A stretch of 22,759 bases of DNA from Rhodanobacteraceae bacterium (GTDB lineage Bacteria > Pseudomonadota > Gammaproteobacteria > Xanthomonadales > Rhodanobacteraceae). Below, in pieces: positions 6,915-14,072 of this stretch. Every line of letters starts with the position of its first letter. The stretch's first letter is position 1. The stretch is from assembly GCA_025924775.1 (NCBI GenBank), contig JAICHS010000007.1, positions 1-22,759 of the forward strand. Reading direction: 5' to 3'. Under the pieces are notes generated by a model. It made no database searches. It saw only the letters and a list, made by a program, of their open reading frames with translations, and was not told where the DNA came from. A program made the translations under genes and the position numbers.

Positions 6915-7080
6915 GGACGTGCGGGATTTTCGCATTGATTTCCCGCGGGCGCGAATCCGCCAACCGGCGTGGGTGACGACTTCGCCGGCAGCCTGCGTGG
7001 GAATGCGGCGCTGCAGCCGATTGCGGCGACGAGTAGGGCGATGCCGCCCGCCATCGCGTCGGACGGTCCCGGAGGTCGCC

Positions 7081-7755
7081 ATGCGGTTTGTCTATGCGCC
7101 GATTTTCTGGATCGTCATCGCCGTCATCGCGTTCTTTGCATTCGCCTTCAGCGGCATCCACCAGGTGGGCGCGGATGTACCGCACTGGTCCATCACGTGG
7201 CACGCGATCGGATTGGTCCGCGAGCACGCGGTCGAGCGCCGCCTTGCGGACATCAAGCCGCCGCCGCTGGACGATCCCGCACTGATCAGGCTGGGTGCCG
7301 AGCACTATTCCAAAATGTGCACGGGCTGCCACCTCGCGCCCGGCATGGGCCGTTCCGAGTTGCGCGACGGCCTGTACCCCGCGCCATCCAACCTGACGCG
7401 TTTCGCGCCCGCCCCGTCCGAGGCGTTCTGGATCATCAAGCACGGCCTCAAGATGACCGTGATGCCGGCGTGGGGGCTGACGCACGACGACCACACGATC
7501 TGGGCGATGGTGGCGTATCTGCAAAAACAGCCGCGCATGAGCGCCGCGGAATTCCACGCGTTGACGGCGAATGCGTCGGCGGGGGAAGGCCACGACGAAG
7601 CGCCGGCGCACCCGCGGCCATGCCCATGCAGGCACCGGCTTCGGCGGCGCCCGCGGCTGCGCCCAGCTCCGCCTCCAGCGCGTACTGACCGGGTTGCCGA
7701 AACCCGTCGCCGACCGCGTGCCGCCGGTCGTGCAGGCAACCGCCTTATGTCTTGA
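7081..7755 (+). CDS. Membrane-anchored c-type cytochrome, C-terminus probably frameshifted
   Basis: 224 aa in the open frame. An N-terminal hydrophobic segment (residues 5-24) is a signal anchor placing the protein in the periplasm. The haem motif CTGCH is at residues 80-84 and a likely axial methionine is M128 in TVMPAWG, the pattern of a class I mono-haem cytochrome. ATG 7081 has GGAGG (7070-7074) 6 nt upstream. After about residue 170 the reading becomes Arg-rich and runs into the next promoter, with its stop at 7753-7755 inside the -35 of the MerR operon. In the frame one base earlier the same DNA reads an Ala/Pro/Ser tail (AAMPMQAPASAAPAAAPSS...) ending at 7688. A one-base deletion near 7600-7620 would explain this. 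The partner oxidase or reductase is unknown; it precedes a metal-resistance operon. Confidence 0.85.
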   Translation: MRFVYAPIFWIVIAVIAFFAFAFSGIHQVGADVPHWSITWHAIGLVREHAVERRLADIKPPPLDDPALIRLGAEHYSKMCTGCHLAPGMGRSELRDGLYPAPSNLTRFAPAPSEAFWIIKHGLKMTVMPAWGLTHDDHTIWAMVAYLQKQPRMSAAEFHALTANASAGEGHDEAPAHPRPCPCRHRLRRRPRLRPAPPPARTDRVAETRRRPRAAGRAGNRLMS

Positions 7756-7783
7756 CTATGGACTATGGTCCATGGTTTAGGAT
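7752..7783 (+). promoter_or_regulatory. MerR-type promoter/operator of the metal-resistance operon
   Basis: TTGACT (7752-7757) and TAGGAT (7778-7783) are 20 bp apart, the overlong spacer characteristic of MerR-controlled promoters. The spacer holds a perfect dyad ATGGAC-TATG-GTCCAT (7758-7773). This fits a regulator that bends and untwists the DNA to activate transcription when metal binds. The first gene downstream is the regulator itself, so autoregulation is likely. The -10 ends 6 nt before the ATG, so the mRNA may be leaderless. Confidence 0.82.
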
Positions 7784-7789
7784 AGGCGC

Positions 7790-8212
7790 ATGGACACGCA
7801 CATTCCGCAACACATCACCATCGGTGCCGTTGCCCGCCAGGCCGGCATCGGCATCGACACCATCCGCTATTACGAACGCGAGGGCCTGCTGCCGAAGCCG
7901 CAGCGAAGGGCCTCGGGTTACCGCGATTACGACGGTGGCGCGGTCGAACGGCTGCGCTTCATCCGGCGCGCCAAGGACCTTGGATTCATGCTGGAAGACA
8001 TCCGCGAACTGCTGGCGCTATCGACCGATCGCGAGCGCGGCGTGAAAAGCGTCCGGCAGCGCGCCGAGGTTCGGTTGGCCGAGGTGGAGCGGCGCATCCG
8101 CGAACTGCAGCGCGTCAAGCGCGGCTTGAAGCAACTCATCGACGCCTACCCGGGGCACGGTGCGCTCGAGCACTGCCCGATCCTGCGCGCGCTCGGCGGA
8201 GACCAGGCATGA
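7790..8212 (+). CDS. MerR-family heavy-metal-responsive regulator (CueR/HmrR-like), atypical metal loop
   Basis: 140 aa. The winged helix-turn-helix is at residues 9-75 (TIGAVARQAGIGIDTIRYYEREGLL, SGYRDYD), followed by the dimerisation helix (about 88-118) and a C-terminal metal loop. In CueR-like sensors two cysteines flank that loop (CPG...CP); here it reads YPGHGALEHCPIL, so the first cysteine is Tyr120 and only Cys129 remains, the single cysteine in the protein. His123 and His128 lie in the loop. The residue aligned with CueR Ser77 appears to be Val87, so there is no Cys as in divalent-metal sensors. The stop overlaps the ATPase start by 4 nt (ATGA), implying translational coupling. It could sense Cu(I) through altered ligands or another metal. 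Confidence 0.9.
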   Translation: MDTHIPQHITIGAVARQAGIGIDTIRYYEREGLLPKPQRRASGYRDYDGGAVERLRFIRRAKDLGFMLEDIRELLALSTDRERGVKSVRQRAEVRLAEVERRIRELQRVKRGLKQLIDAYPGHGALEHCPILRALGGDQA

Positions 8213-10755
8213 ACGCATCCGATCCGCAGGTCATGGCCGGCTCGCCCCGCGAATTCGCGACCGACCCCAATTGCGGCATGCAGGTGGCGGTGACCAGCCA
8301 CCGCCATGCCGATCACGACGGCCGGCGCCACTACTTCTGCAGCGACGGTTGCCAGAAGAAATTCACGGCCGATCCCGACGCGGTCCTCGCCAAGGCCCGC
8401 AGGCGGGACGTCGAAGCGGGGCGGCTGGACCCCGTGTGCGGCATGCCGGTCGATCCGGCGCACCCGCGCAGCAGCCTCGAGCATCGCGGTACCAAACTCA
8501 ACTTCTGCAGCGACGGCTGCCGCGACGCGTTCGCCGCAGACCCGCAACGCTACCTCGCGGACGCGGCGCCGCCCGATGCGCACGATCACGTCCACGCGGC
8601 CAAACCCGCACAAGTGCCGGCCGGGGCCCTCTATACCTGCCCGATGCACCCCGAGGTACAGCAGGTCGGACCGGGCAACTGCCCGAAGTGCGGCATGGCA
8701 CTGGAACCGCTGCTGCCCGCCGCGGGCATCGACGACGGCGACCACGAAGTGCGCGCGATGTCGCGGCGCTTCTGGGTGCTGGTGGCCCTGACGTTGCCGG
8801 TGTTCGCGCTGGCGATGGGCCCGCACCTGTTTGGCTGGCATCTGCCGTCACCGTGGGGTGGGATCGCGGGTTGGGTCGAGGCGGTGCTCGCGACCGTGGT
8901 GGTGCTGTGGGGTGGCGCGCCGTTCTTCGCGCGCGGTTGGCGTTCGCTGGCGCCGTGGAATCCCAACATGTACACGCTGATCGCACTGGGCACCGGCGTG
9001 GCGTGGCTGTACAGCGCCGTTGCGTTCGTGCTGCCCGGGATTTTTCCGGCGGCGTTCCGCGATGCGCACGGCCAGGTCGGGGTGTACTTCGAGTCGGCCG
9101 CAGTCATCGTCACCCTGGTGACGATGGGCGACTTCCTGGAATTTCGTGCGCGCCGTCGCACCGGGTCCGCGTTGCGCGCCTTGCTGGATCTTGCGCCGAA
9201 GCTGGCGCGCCGCATCGCGGCCGACGGCAGCGAGGCCGACGTGCCGCTGGATGCCGTGCAAGCCGGCGACGTGCTGCGCGTGCGGCCGGGCGAAAAAGTG
9301 CCGGTCGATGGTGTGGTGACGGATGGCGCGAGCCACGTGGACGAAGCGATGCTGACCGGCGAGTCGATGCCGGTTGCGAAGTCCACCGGCGACGCGCTGA
9401 CGGCGGGCACCGTCAACCAGGATGGCGGCCTGACCATGCGTGCCGAGAGGATCGGTGGCGAAACCACGCTCGCGCAGATCGTGGCGCTGGTGGCCAAGGC
9501 GCAGCGCAGCAAGGCGCCGCTGCAGCGCGTGGCCGACCGGGTGGCCGCGTGGTTCGTGCCGGCAGTGGTTGCGATTGCGGTGCTGGCGTTCGCGGCCTGG
9601 ACCAGCATCGGGCCGGACCCGCGGTTGGCCCACGCGCTGATCGCGGCGGTGTCGGTGCTGATCATCGCCTGCCCGTGTGCGTTGGGCCTGGCGACGCCGA
9701 TCTCGATCATGGTGGCGAGCGGTCGCGGGGCGCAGGTGGGCGTATTGTTCCGTGACGCGGCGGCCATCGAGGCGTTGCGCGACGTGGATACGCTGGTGGT
9801 GGACAAGACCGGCACCCTGACCATGGGTCGGCCGACGTTGCACGCCGTGGATACGCTGGGCAAGCTGGATGCGCGACGCGCGTTGGCGCTGGCAGCGGCG
9901 CTGGAGCGCCCCAGCGAGCATCCGCTGGCACTGGCGGTCGTGGCGGGGGCCGAACAGCGCGGGGTGGCGGTGCCGGGCGTCGAGGCCTTCCGGACCACGA
10001 CCGGCAAGGGCGTGCGTGGTCGCGTGGACGGGCACGATGTCGCGCTGGGCAACGCGGCGCAGATGCGCGACGCGGGCGCGGAAGTCGATGCGGGGGTGCA
10101 GGCGCGCGCCGATGCGCTGCGCGGCGAAGGTGCGACGGTGATGCTGCTCGCGGTCGATGGTGCGATGGCGGCCCTGCTGGGCGTGGCCGATCCGGTCAAG
10201 CACGACACGGCCGATGCGCTGGCCGCGCTACGCCGCGAAGGCCTGCAGATCGTGATGCTGACCGGCGACAACCAGGTCACCGCGCAGACGATTGCGCGGC
10301 GGCTTGGGATCGACGCGGTGCACGCGGACGTTTCGCCAGCCGACAAGTCCGCAGTCGTTGCGGCCCTCCAGCGGAAAGGGCACAAGGTTGCGATGGCGGG
10401 CGATGGCATCAACGATGCACCCGCGCTGGCGGTGGCGGATGTCGGCATCGCGATGGGCACCGGCACCGACGTGGCGATGGAGAGTGCGCAGGTCACGCTG
10501 GTGCGCGGCGAGCTGTCCGCGCTCGTGCGTGCGCGCGCGCTGTCGCAGGCGACCGTGCGCAACATCCACCAGAACCTGTTCTTCGCGTTCGTCTACAATG
10601 CCATCGGCATTCCGGTCGCGGCGGGGGTGCTGTACCCGGCGTTCGGCATCGTGTTGTCGCCGATGCTCGCCGCGCTGGCGATGAGCCTGTCGTCGGTGTC
10701 GGTGGTGTCCAACGCATTGCGGCTGCGGAGGGCGCGGCTGGAAGCGCGCGCGTGA
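8209..10755 (+). CDS. Copper-translocating P1B-type ATPase with two N-terminal YHS domains
   Basis: 848 aa, inner-membrane heavy-metal exporter. The N-terminus has no HMA domain; instead there are two YHS domains (about 18-63, FCSDGCQKKF; and 73-118, DPVCGM...FCSDGCRDAF) and a zinc-ribbon-like heavy-metal-binding domain (141-168, YTCPMHPEV...CPKCGM). His clusters occur at 31-36 and 124-129. The core has TGES (383-386), the transmembrane CPC motif (C488-P-C490, in ACPCALGLATP), phosphorylated D532 in DKTGTLT, the SEHPLA nucleotide motif and GDGINDAPALA. The last helices have VYNAIGIP and MSLSSVSVVSN, the YN and MxxSS residues of Cu(I) pumps (P1B-1), so copper is the best guess, with silver possible. 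It is coupled to the upstream MerR-type regulator. Confidence 0.95.
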   Translation: MNASDPQVMAGSPREFATDPNCGMQVAVTSHRHADHDGRRHYFCSDGCQKKFTADPDAVLAKARRRDVEAGRLDPVCGMPVDPAHPRSSLEHRGTKLNFCSDGCRDAFAADPQRYLADAAPPDAHDHVHAAKPAQVPAGALYTCPMHPEVQQVGPGNCPKCGMALEPLLPAAGIDDGDHEVRAMSRRFWVLVALTLPVFALAMGPHLFGWHLPSPWGGIAGWVEAVLATVVVLWGGAPFFARGWRSLAPWNPNMYTLIALGTGVAWLYSAVAFVLPGIFPAAFRDAHGQVGVYFESAAVIVTLVTMGDFLEFRARRRTGSALRALLDLAPKLARRIAADGSEADVPLDAVQAGDVLRVRPGEKVPVDGVVTDGASHVDEAMLTGESMPVAKSTGDALTAGTVNQDGGLTMRAERIGGETTLAQIVALVAKAQRSKAPLQRVADRVAAWFVPAVVAIAVLAFAAWTSIGPDPRLAHALIAAVSVLIIACPCALGLATPISIMVASGRGAQVGVLFRDAAAIEALRDVDTLVVDKTGTLTMGRPTLHAVDTLGKLDARRALALAAALERPSEHPLALAVVAGAEQRGVAVPGVEAFRTTTGKGVRGRVDGHDVALGNAAQMRDAGAEVDAGVQARADALRGEGATVMLLAVDGAMAALLGVADPVKHDTADALAALRREGLQIVMLTGDNQVTAQTIARRLGIDAVHADVSPADKSAVVAALQRKGHKVAMAGDGINDAPALAVADVGIAMGTGTDVAMESAQVTLVRGELSALVRARALSQATVRNIHQNLFFAFVYNAIGIPVAAGVLYPAFGIVLSPMLAALAMSLSSVSVVSNALRLRRARLEARA

Positions 10756-10793
10756 TGGGTTATGCTCGGGTGCCACCTCGAAGGAGACGCAGC

Positions 10794-11225
10794 ATGCGCA
10801 GGTTCCTGATCGGTTTTGCCTTGTCCGGGGTTGCCGCGGTGGCGCTGGCGGCGAACCCCGCCTTGCTGACCCACAAGGCTCCCGCCGACGCACACGCGCA
10901 CATCATCAGCCCCGCCGATGGCGCCAGCGTGGGGCGCGACGTCACGGTGCGTTTCGGCTTGTCTGGCATGGGGGTGGCGCCGGCCGGCGTCGAGAAGGAA
11001 AACACGGGCCATCACCACCTGTTGATCGACGTGGCGACACTGCCGGCGGCCGGCCAGCCGATCCCCAGTGACGCGCATCACAAACACTTCGGCGGGGGCC
11101 AGACCGAAACGGTGCTGCACCTGTTGCCCGGTACCCACACGTTGCAACTGGAACTCGGCGATGCCAACCACGTGCCGTTCGAGCCGCCGGTGGTTTCAAA
11201 GAAGATCACGATCCACGTACGCTGA
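10794..11225 (+). CDS. Exported DUF4399 protein, histidine-rich
   Basis: 143 aa. A Sec signal peptide covers residues 1-20 (MRRFLIGFALSGVAAVALA-A). The rest matches the DUF4399 pattern: ISPADGASVGRDVTVRFGLSGMGVAPAG, HHHLLID, LPAAGQPIPSD, HFGGGQTE and LPGTHTLQLELGD, ending in a beta-rich ITIHV. Histidines cluster at 27-36, 73-75 and 95-98. GGAG in AAGGAGACG lies 8 nt before the ATG at 10794; a longer in-frame start at 10752 overlaps the ATPase stop and lacks a ribosome binding site. A TATGCT at 10761-10766 could be its own -10. Function is unknown; location after a copper ATPase and its periplasmic His motifs suggest metal binding, which is inference. Confidence 0.85.
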   Translation: MRRFLIGFALSGVAAVALAANPALLTHKAPADAHAHIISPADGASVGRDVTVRFGLSGMGVAPAGVEKENTGHHHLLIDVATLPAAGQPIPSDAHHKHFGGGQTETVLHLLPGTHTLQLELGDANHVPFEPPVVSKKITIHVR

Positions 11226-11262
11226 GCGTGTGCGGCCGGATCGGCTGCAGTGCGGATACGGA

Positions 11263-11292
11263 AAGGCCACGCGGATGCCGCCGCGTGGCCTT
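11263..11292. terminator. Bidirectional terminator between convergent genes
   Basis: A perfect 12-bp stem, AAGGCCACGCGG (11263-11274) with CCGCGTGGCCTT (11281-11292), and a 6-nt loop. It sits between the DUF4399 gene (plus, ends 11225) and the minus-strand gene ending at 11315. The flanking T-runs are short (TT on plus, TTT on minus), so efficiency is uncertain. Confidence 0.75.
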
Positions 11293-11314
11293 GGGTTGCC
11301 GCAGGTGCTGATGG

Positions 11315-12082
11315 TCAGCGCGAGAACAGCGGCTTGTTGAGGCGCGCCATCAGGCGCTGGCCACGTGACGGCGCCTGCGCGGCGGCGACCGCGGCTTGCA
11401 GCGCCGATGCCGATTGCAGGCGCCCGGCCGCGTCGCTGGCGTTCATGTAATCGACCACATCCTCGTAAGGCATGCCGGACGCCGCCGTGATTTCGTCCGC
11501 TGTGGCCGGTTCCTTCAGCAAGGCCTTGGCAATGCGGAAGTGCTTGGGAAATTCGCGTTCGGTTTCGGGCCAGCGGGTCAGCTGGTAGCGTTCGGCGCGA
11601 ACGAGCCTGCGCCCCAGGATGCCGGGCGTCGCGATCAGGCCGGCAAACCACAGCAGGCGTTCGAGCGGCTGTGCCGGGTGTGTGGCGCGCGCGGCGTTCA
11701 AGCCTTCGGAATACACCGGCGTCCACTGCTGGGCGGCCTGTTGCAGGATTACTGTCAGCGGTTTCAAGGACGTCGATTCGAAGTGGTAGGCACCGCGCTC
11801 GGGGTCGATCACCAGCTCCGCGCCGTCCGGGCCCGTCAGCTTGCGCGCGGTGGTGGCCATGCCGAGTGCAAAGGCTTCGGCGGCATTGACCGGGCCTGGC
11901 AACGCGGCCGCGGGTTCCGCGCTCGCTGCGGGCGCGGGCGCTTCCGGCATGCCATCGTCGAGTATCGCGTCCGGTTCGGCATGGGTGCCGGCCAGCCACG
12001 CCTCGAGGCCTGCCGCAGTGGTGTGGCTAGCGGAAGTGGCGCTTGGTTCGGAATCGAACGTCATGTCATGTCGACCTTGCAT
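11315..12082 (-). CDS. Conserved-looking protein of unknown function
   Basis: 255 aa, no domain that I recognise. Start taken at the minus-strand ATG 12082-12080 (MQGRHDMTFDSEPS) because AGAAGGAAAG lies about 8 nt upstream; another in-frame ATG lies six codons further in. Residues 1-80 are Ala/Pro/Ser-rich and probably disordered. Around 100-220 the protein is folded-looking (ADLVIDPERGAYHF-like segment; LERLLWFAGLIATPGILGRRLVRAERYQLTRWPETER). Near the end, HFRIAKALLKEPATADEITAASGMPYEDVVDYMNA resembles a winged-helix or helix-turn-helix unit. No signal peptide or membrane segment. It follows the Atm1-like transporter gene by 143 bp on the same strand. Confidence 0.7.
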   Translation of the reverse strand: MQGRHDMTFDSEPSATSASHTTAAGLEAWLAGTHAEPDAILDDGMPEAPAPAASAEPAAALPGPVNAAEAFALGMATTARKLTGPDGAELVIDPERGAYHFESTSLKPLTVILQQAAQQWTPVYSEGLNAARATHPAQPLERLLWFAGLIATPGILGRRLVRAERYQLTRWPETEREFPKHFRIAKALLKEPATADEITAASGMPYEDVVDYMNASDAAGRLQSASALQAAVAAAQAPSRGQRLMARLNKPLFSR

Positions 12083-12225
12083 GGTGGCTTTCCTTCTGGA
12101 TCCTGCAACATGGGCTGGAGCCGGAATCGGTTTGCCTTGCGGCGAGCGCTGCAACACGCGTGCCAGTTTACGCAGCGCGGCCCGCCGCAACGTGGGTGGC
12201 AACGTGAACATTCGTTACAACACGC

Positions 12226-14007
12226 TCAGGCGGTGGCGGATTCCCTTGGCTGGCGGGCCTGCAACGCCCACAGCGCCGCGTAGCGCCCGCCGCGCGCCAG
12301 CAATTCCGCATGGGTGCCGGCTTCCACGATGCGCCCGTGGTCCAGCACCAGGATCCGGTCGGCATCGACAATGGTCGACAGCCGGTGCGCCACGATCAGC
12401 GTGGTGCGGCCGCGCGCGATTTCAGACAGTTCCGCCTGGATGATCTTTTCGGTGCGGGTATCCAGCGCGCTGGTGGCTTCGTCGAACACCAGGATGGCCG
12501 GGTTTTTCAGCAGCGCGCGTGCAATCGCTACGCGCTGCTTTTCACCGCCGGAAAGCTTCAGGCCGCGTTCGCCCACGGTGGTGGCGTAACCCTGCGGCAG
12601 CGACAGCACGAAGTCGTGGATGTGCGCGGCGCGCGCGGCGGCCTCGATCGCGTCGCGGCCGGCATCCGTGCGGCCGTAGGCGATGTTGTAGTAGATGGTG
12701 TCGTTGAACAGCACCGTATCCTGCGGCACGATGCCGATCGCCGCGCGCAGGGACGCTTGCGTCACGTCGCGGATGTCCTGGCCGTCGATGCTGATGCGCC
12801 CGCCGGTGACGTCGTAGAAACGGAACAGCAGGCGCGACAGGGTGGATTTTCCGGCGCCGGTTTCACCGACCACGGCCAGGGTCTGTCCGGGTGCGATCGC
12901 GAAGTCGATGTCGTCCAGGATCGCGCGGTCGGGGTCGTAGCGGAACGATACGTGTTCGAAGCGCACCCCGCCGCCGCGCGCCACCAGCGGTTGCGCCGCC
13001 GGCGCGTCGCGGATTTCGGCATGCTCGTCCAGCAGCGCGAACATGTGCTCCATGTCGATCACGCCCTGCTTGATCTGGCGCCAGGTGAAGCCCAGCATGT
13101 TGAGTGGAATGGCCAATTGCAGCAGCCAGCCGTTCACCATCACGATGTCACCGACGGACAATTGGCGCGACACCACGCCCATCGCGGCCATCGCCATCAA
13201 GCTGGTCAGGCCCAGCGCGATCACCAGCGCCTGCGCCCCGTTCAACACCGCCAGCGACGATTCGGTCTTGACCGCGGCATCCTCGTAGCGGCGCAGGTCC
13301 GCGTCGTAGCGCTCGGCCTCGAAGGCCTCGTTGCCAAAGTACTTGACCGTCTCGTAGTTGAGCAGGCTGTCCACGGCGCGCGCGTTGGCCAGGCTTTCCG
13401 CCTCGTTCATCGCGCGCACGCCGGCGGTGCGCCACTCGGTAATCCAGATCGTCGCGCCGATGTACAGCAGCATGGTCACCAGCGTGATGACGGCGTAGCG
13501 CCAGTCGAAGTGGCGCAGCAGCAGCGCGATCACCACGACGATCTCGAACAGCGTCGGGGCGATGTTGAACACCACCCAGCCCAGCAGGTTGTACACGCCG
13601 CGCGTGCCGCGCGAAATGTCGCGGCCGATGCCACCGGTGTGGCGATCCAGGTGGAAGCGCAGCGACAGCTGGTGCAGGTGGCGGAAGGCATCCAGGCCCG
13701 ATGTGCGCATCGCGCGCTGGCTGACCCGTTCGAACACCGTGTCGCGCAACTGGCCGAACAGGGCGCCGATCAGGCGCAGCACGCCGTACAGCGCGATCAG
13801 CGCGATCGGCACGGTCAGCACGGCGATGCGCGGATCGAGCCGGTCGACGATGTCCTTGAACGCGATCGGCACCCACACCGTCGCAACCTTGGCGACCACC
13901 AGCAGCGCGGCGGCGATGAGCATCCGGCCGGGATAGTGCCGTACGTAGGGCCACAGCATCGCCAGTGCACGGCGCTCGCGGCGGGGTTTGGAGGGGGCTG
14001 CGGCCAT
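12226..14007 (-). CDS. ABC transporter, Atm1/HMT1 type (fused permease and ATPase)
   Basis: 593 aa half-transporter, inner membrane. Residues 1-310 form six transmembrane helices with Atm1-family sequence: VWVPIAFKDIVD, RFHLDRHTGGIGRDISRGTRG, and NYETVKYFGNE. The ATPase domain has Walker A GETGAGKST (381-389), signature LSGGEKQR (485-492), Walker B ILVFDEATSALD (D509, E510) and the H-loop His541. Family members export glutathione compounds: yeast Atm1 serves cytosolic Fe-S assembly and Novosphingobium Atm1 confers heavy-metal resistance by exporting metal-glutathione. Either role is possible; the metal-gene neighbourhood favours detoxification but that is inference. The ATG at 14007-14005 has no ribosome binding site. 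It is divergent from gltX. Confidence 0.93.
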   Translation of the reverse strand: MAAAPSKPRRERRALAMLWPYVRHYPGRMLIAAALLVVAKVATVWVPIAFKDIVDRLDPRIAVLTVPIALIALYGVLRLIGALFGQLRDTVFERVSQRAMRTSGLDAFRHLHQLSLRFHLDRHTGGIGRDISRGTRGVYNLLGWVVFNIAPTLFEIVVVIALLLRHFDWRYAVITLVTMLLYIGATIWITEWRTAGVRAMNEAESLANARAVDSLLNYETVKYFGNEAFEAERYDADLRRYEDAAVKTESSLAVLNGAQALVIALGLTSLMAMAAMGVVSRQLSVGDIVMVNGWLLQLAIPLNMLGFTWRQIKQGVIDMEHMFALLDEHAEIRDAPAAQPLVARGGGVRFEHVSFRYDPDRAILDDIDFAIAPGQTLAVVGETGAGKSTLSRLLFRFYDVTGGRISIDGQDIRDVTQASLRAAIGIVPQDTVLFNDTIYYNIAYGRTDAGRDAIEAAARAAHIHDFVLSLPQGYATTVGERGLKLSGGEKQRVAIARALLKNPAILVFDEATSALDTRTEKIIQAELSEIARGRTTLIVAHRLSTIVDADRILVLDHGRIVEAGTHAELLARGGRYAALWALQARQPRESATA

Positions 14008-14037
14008 CGCGGAATCATGGGGGCGGGCCGGCGCCGT

Positions 14038-14043
14038 TACAAT
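14038..14043 (+). promoter_or_regulatory. Possible gltX -10 element
   Basis: TACAAT, five of six bases matching the -10 consensus, 29 nt before the gltX ATG, in the 65-bp divergent spacer. The -35 region is poor. Confidence 0.4.
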
Positions 14044-14072
14044 TCGCGTTTAGTTTGCGTGCCCATGTCGCC

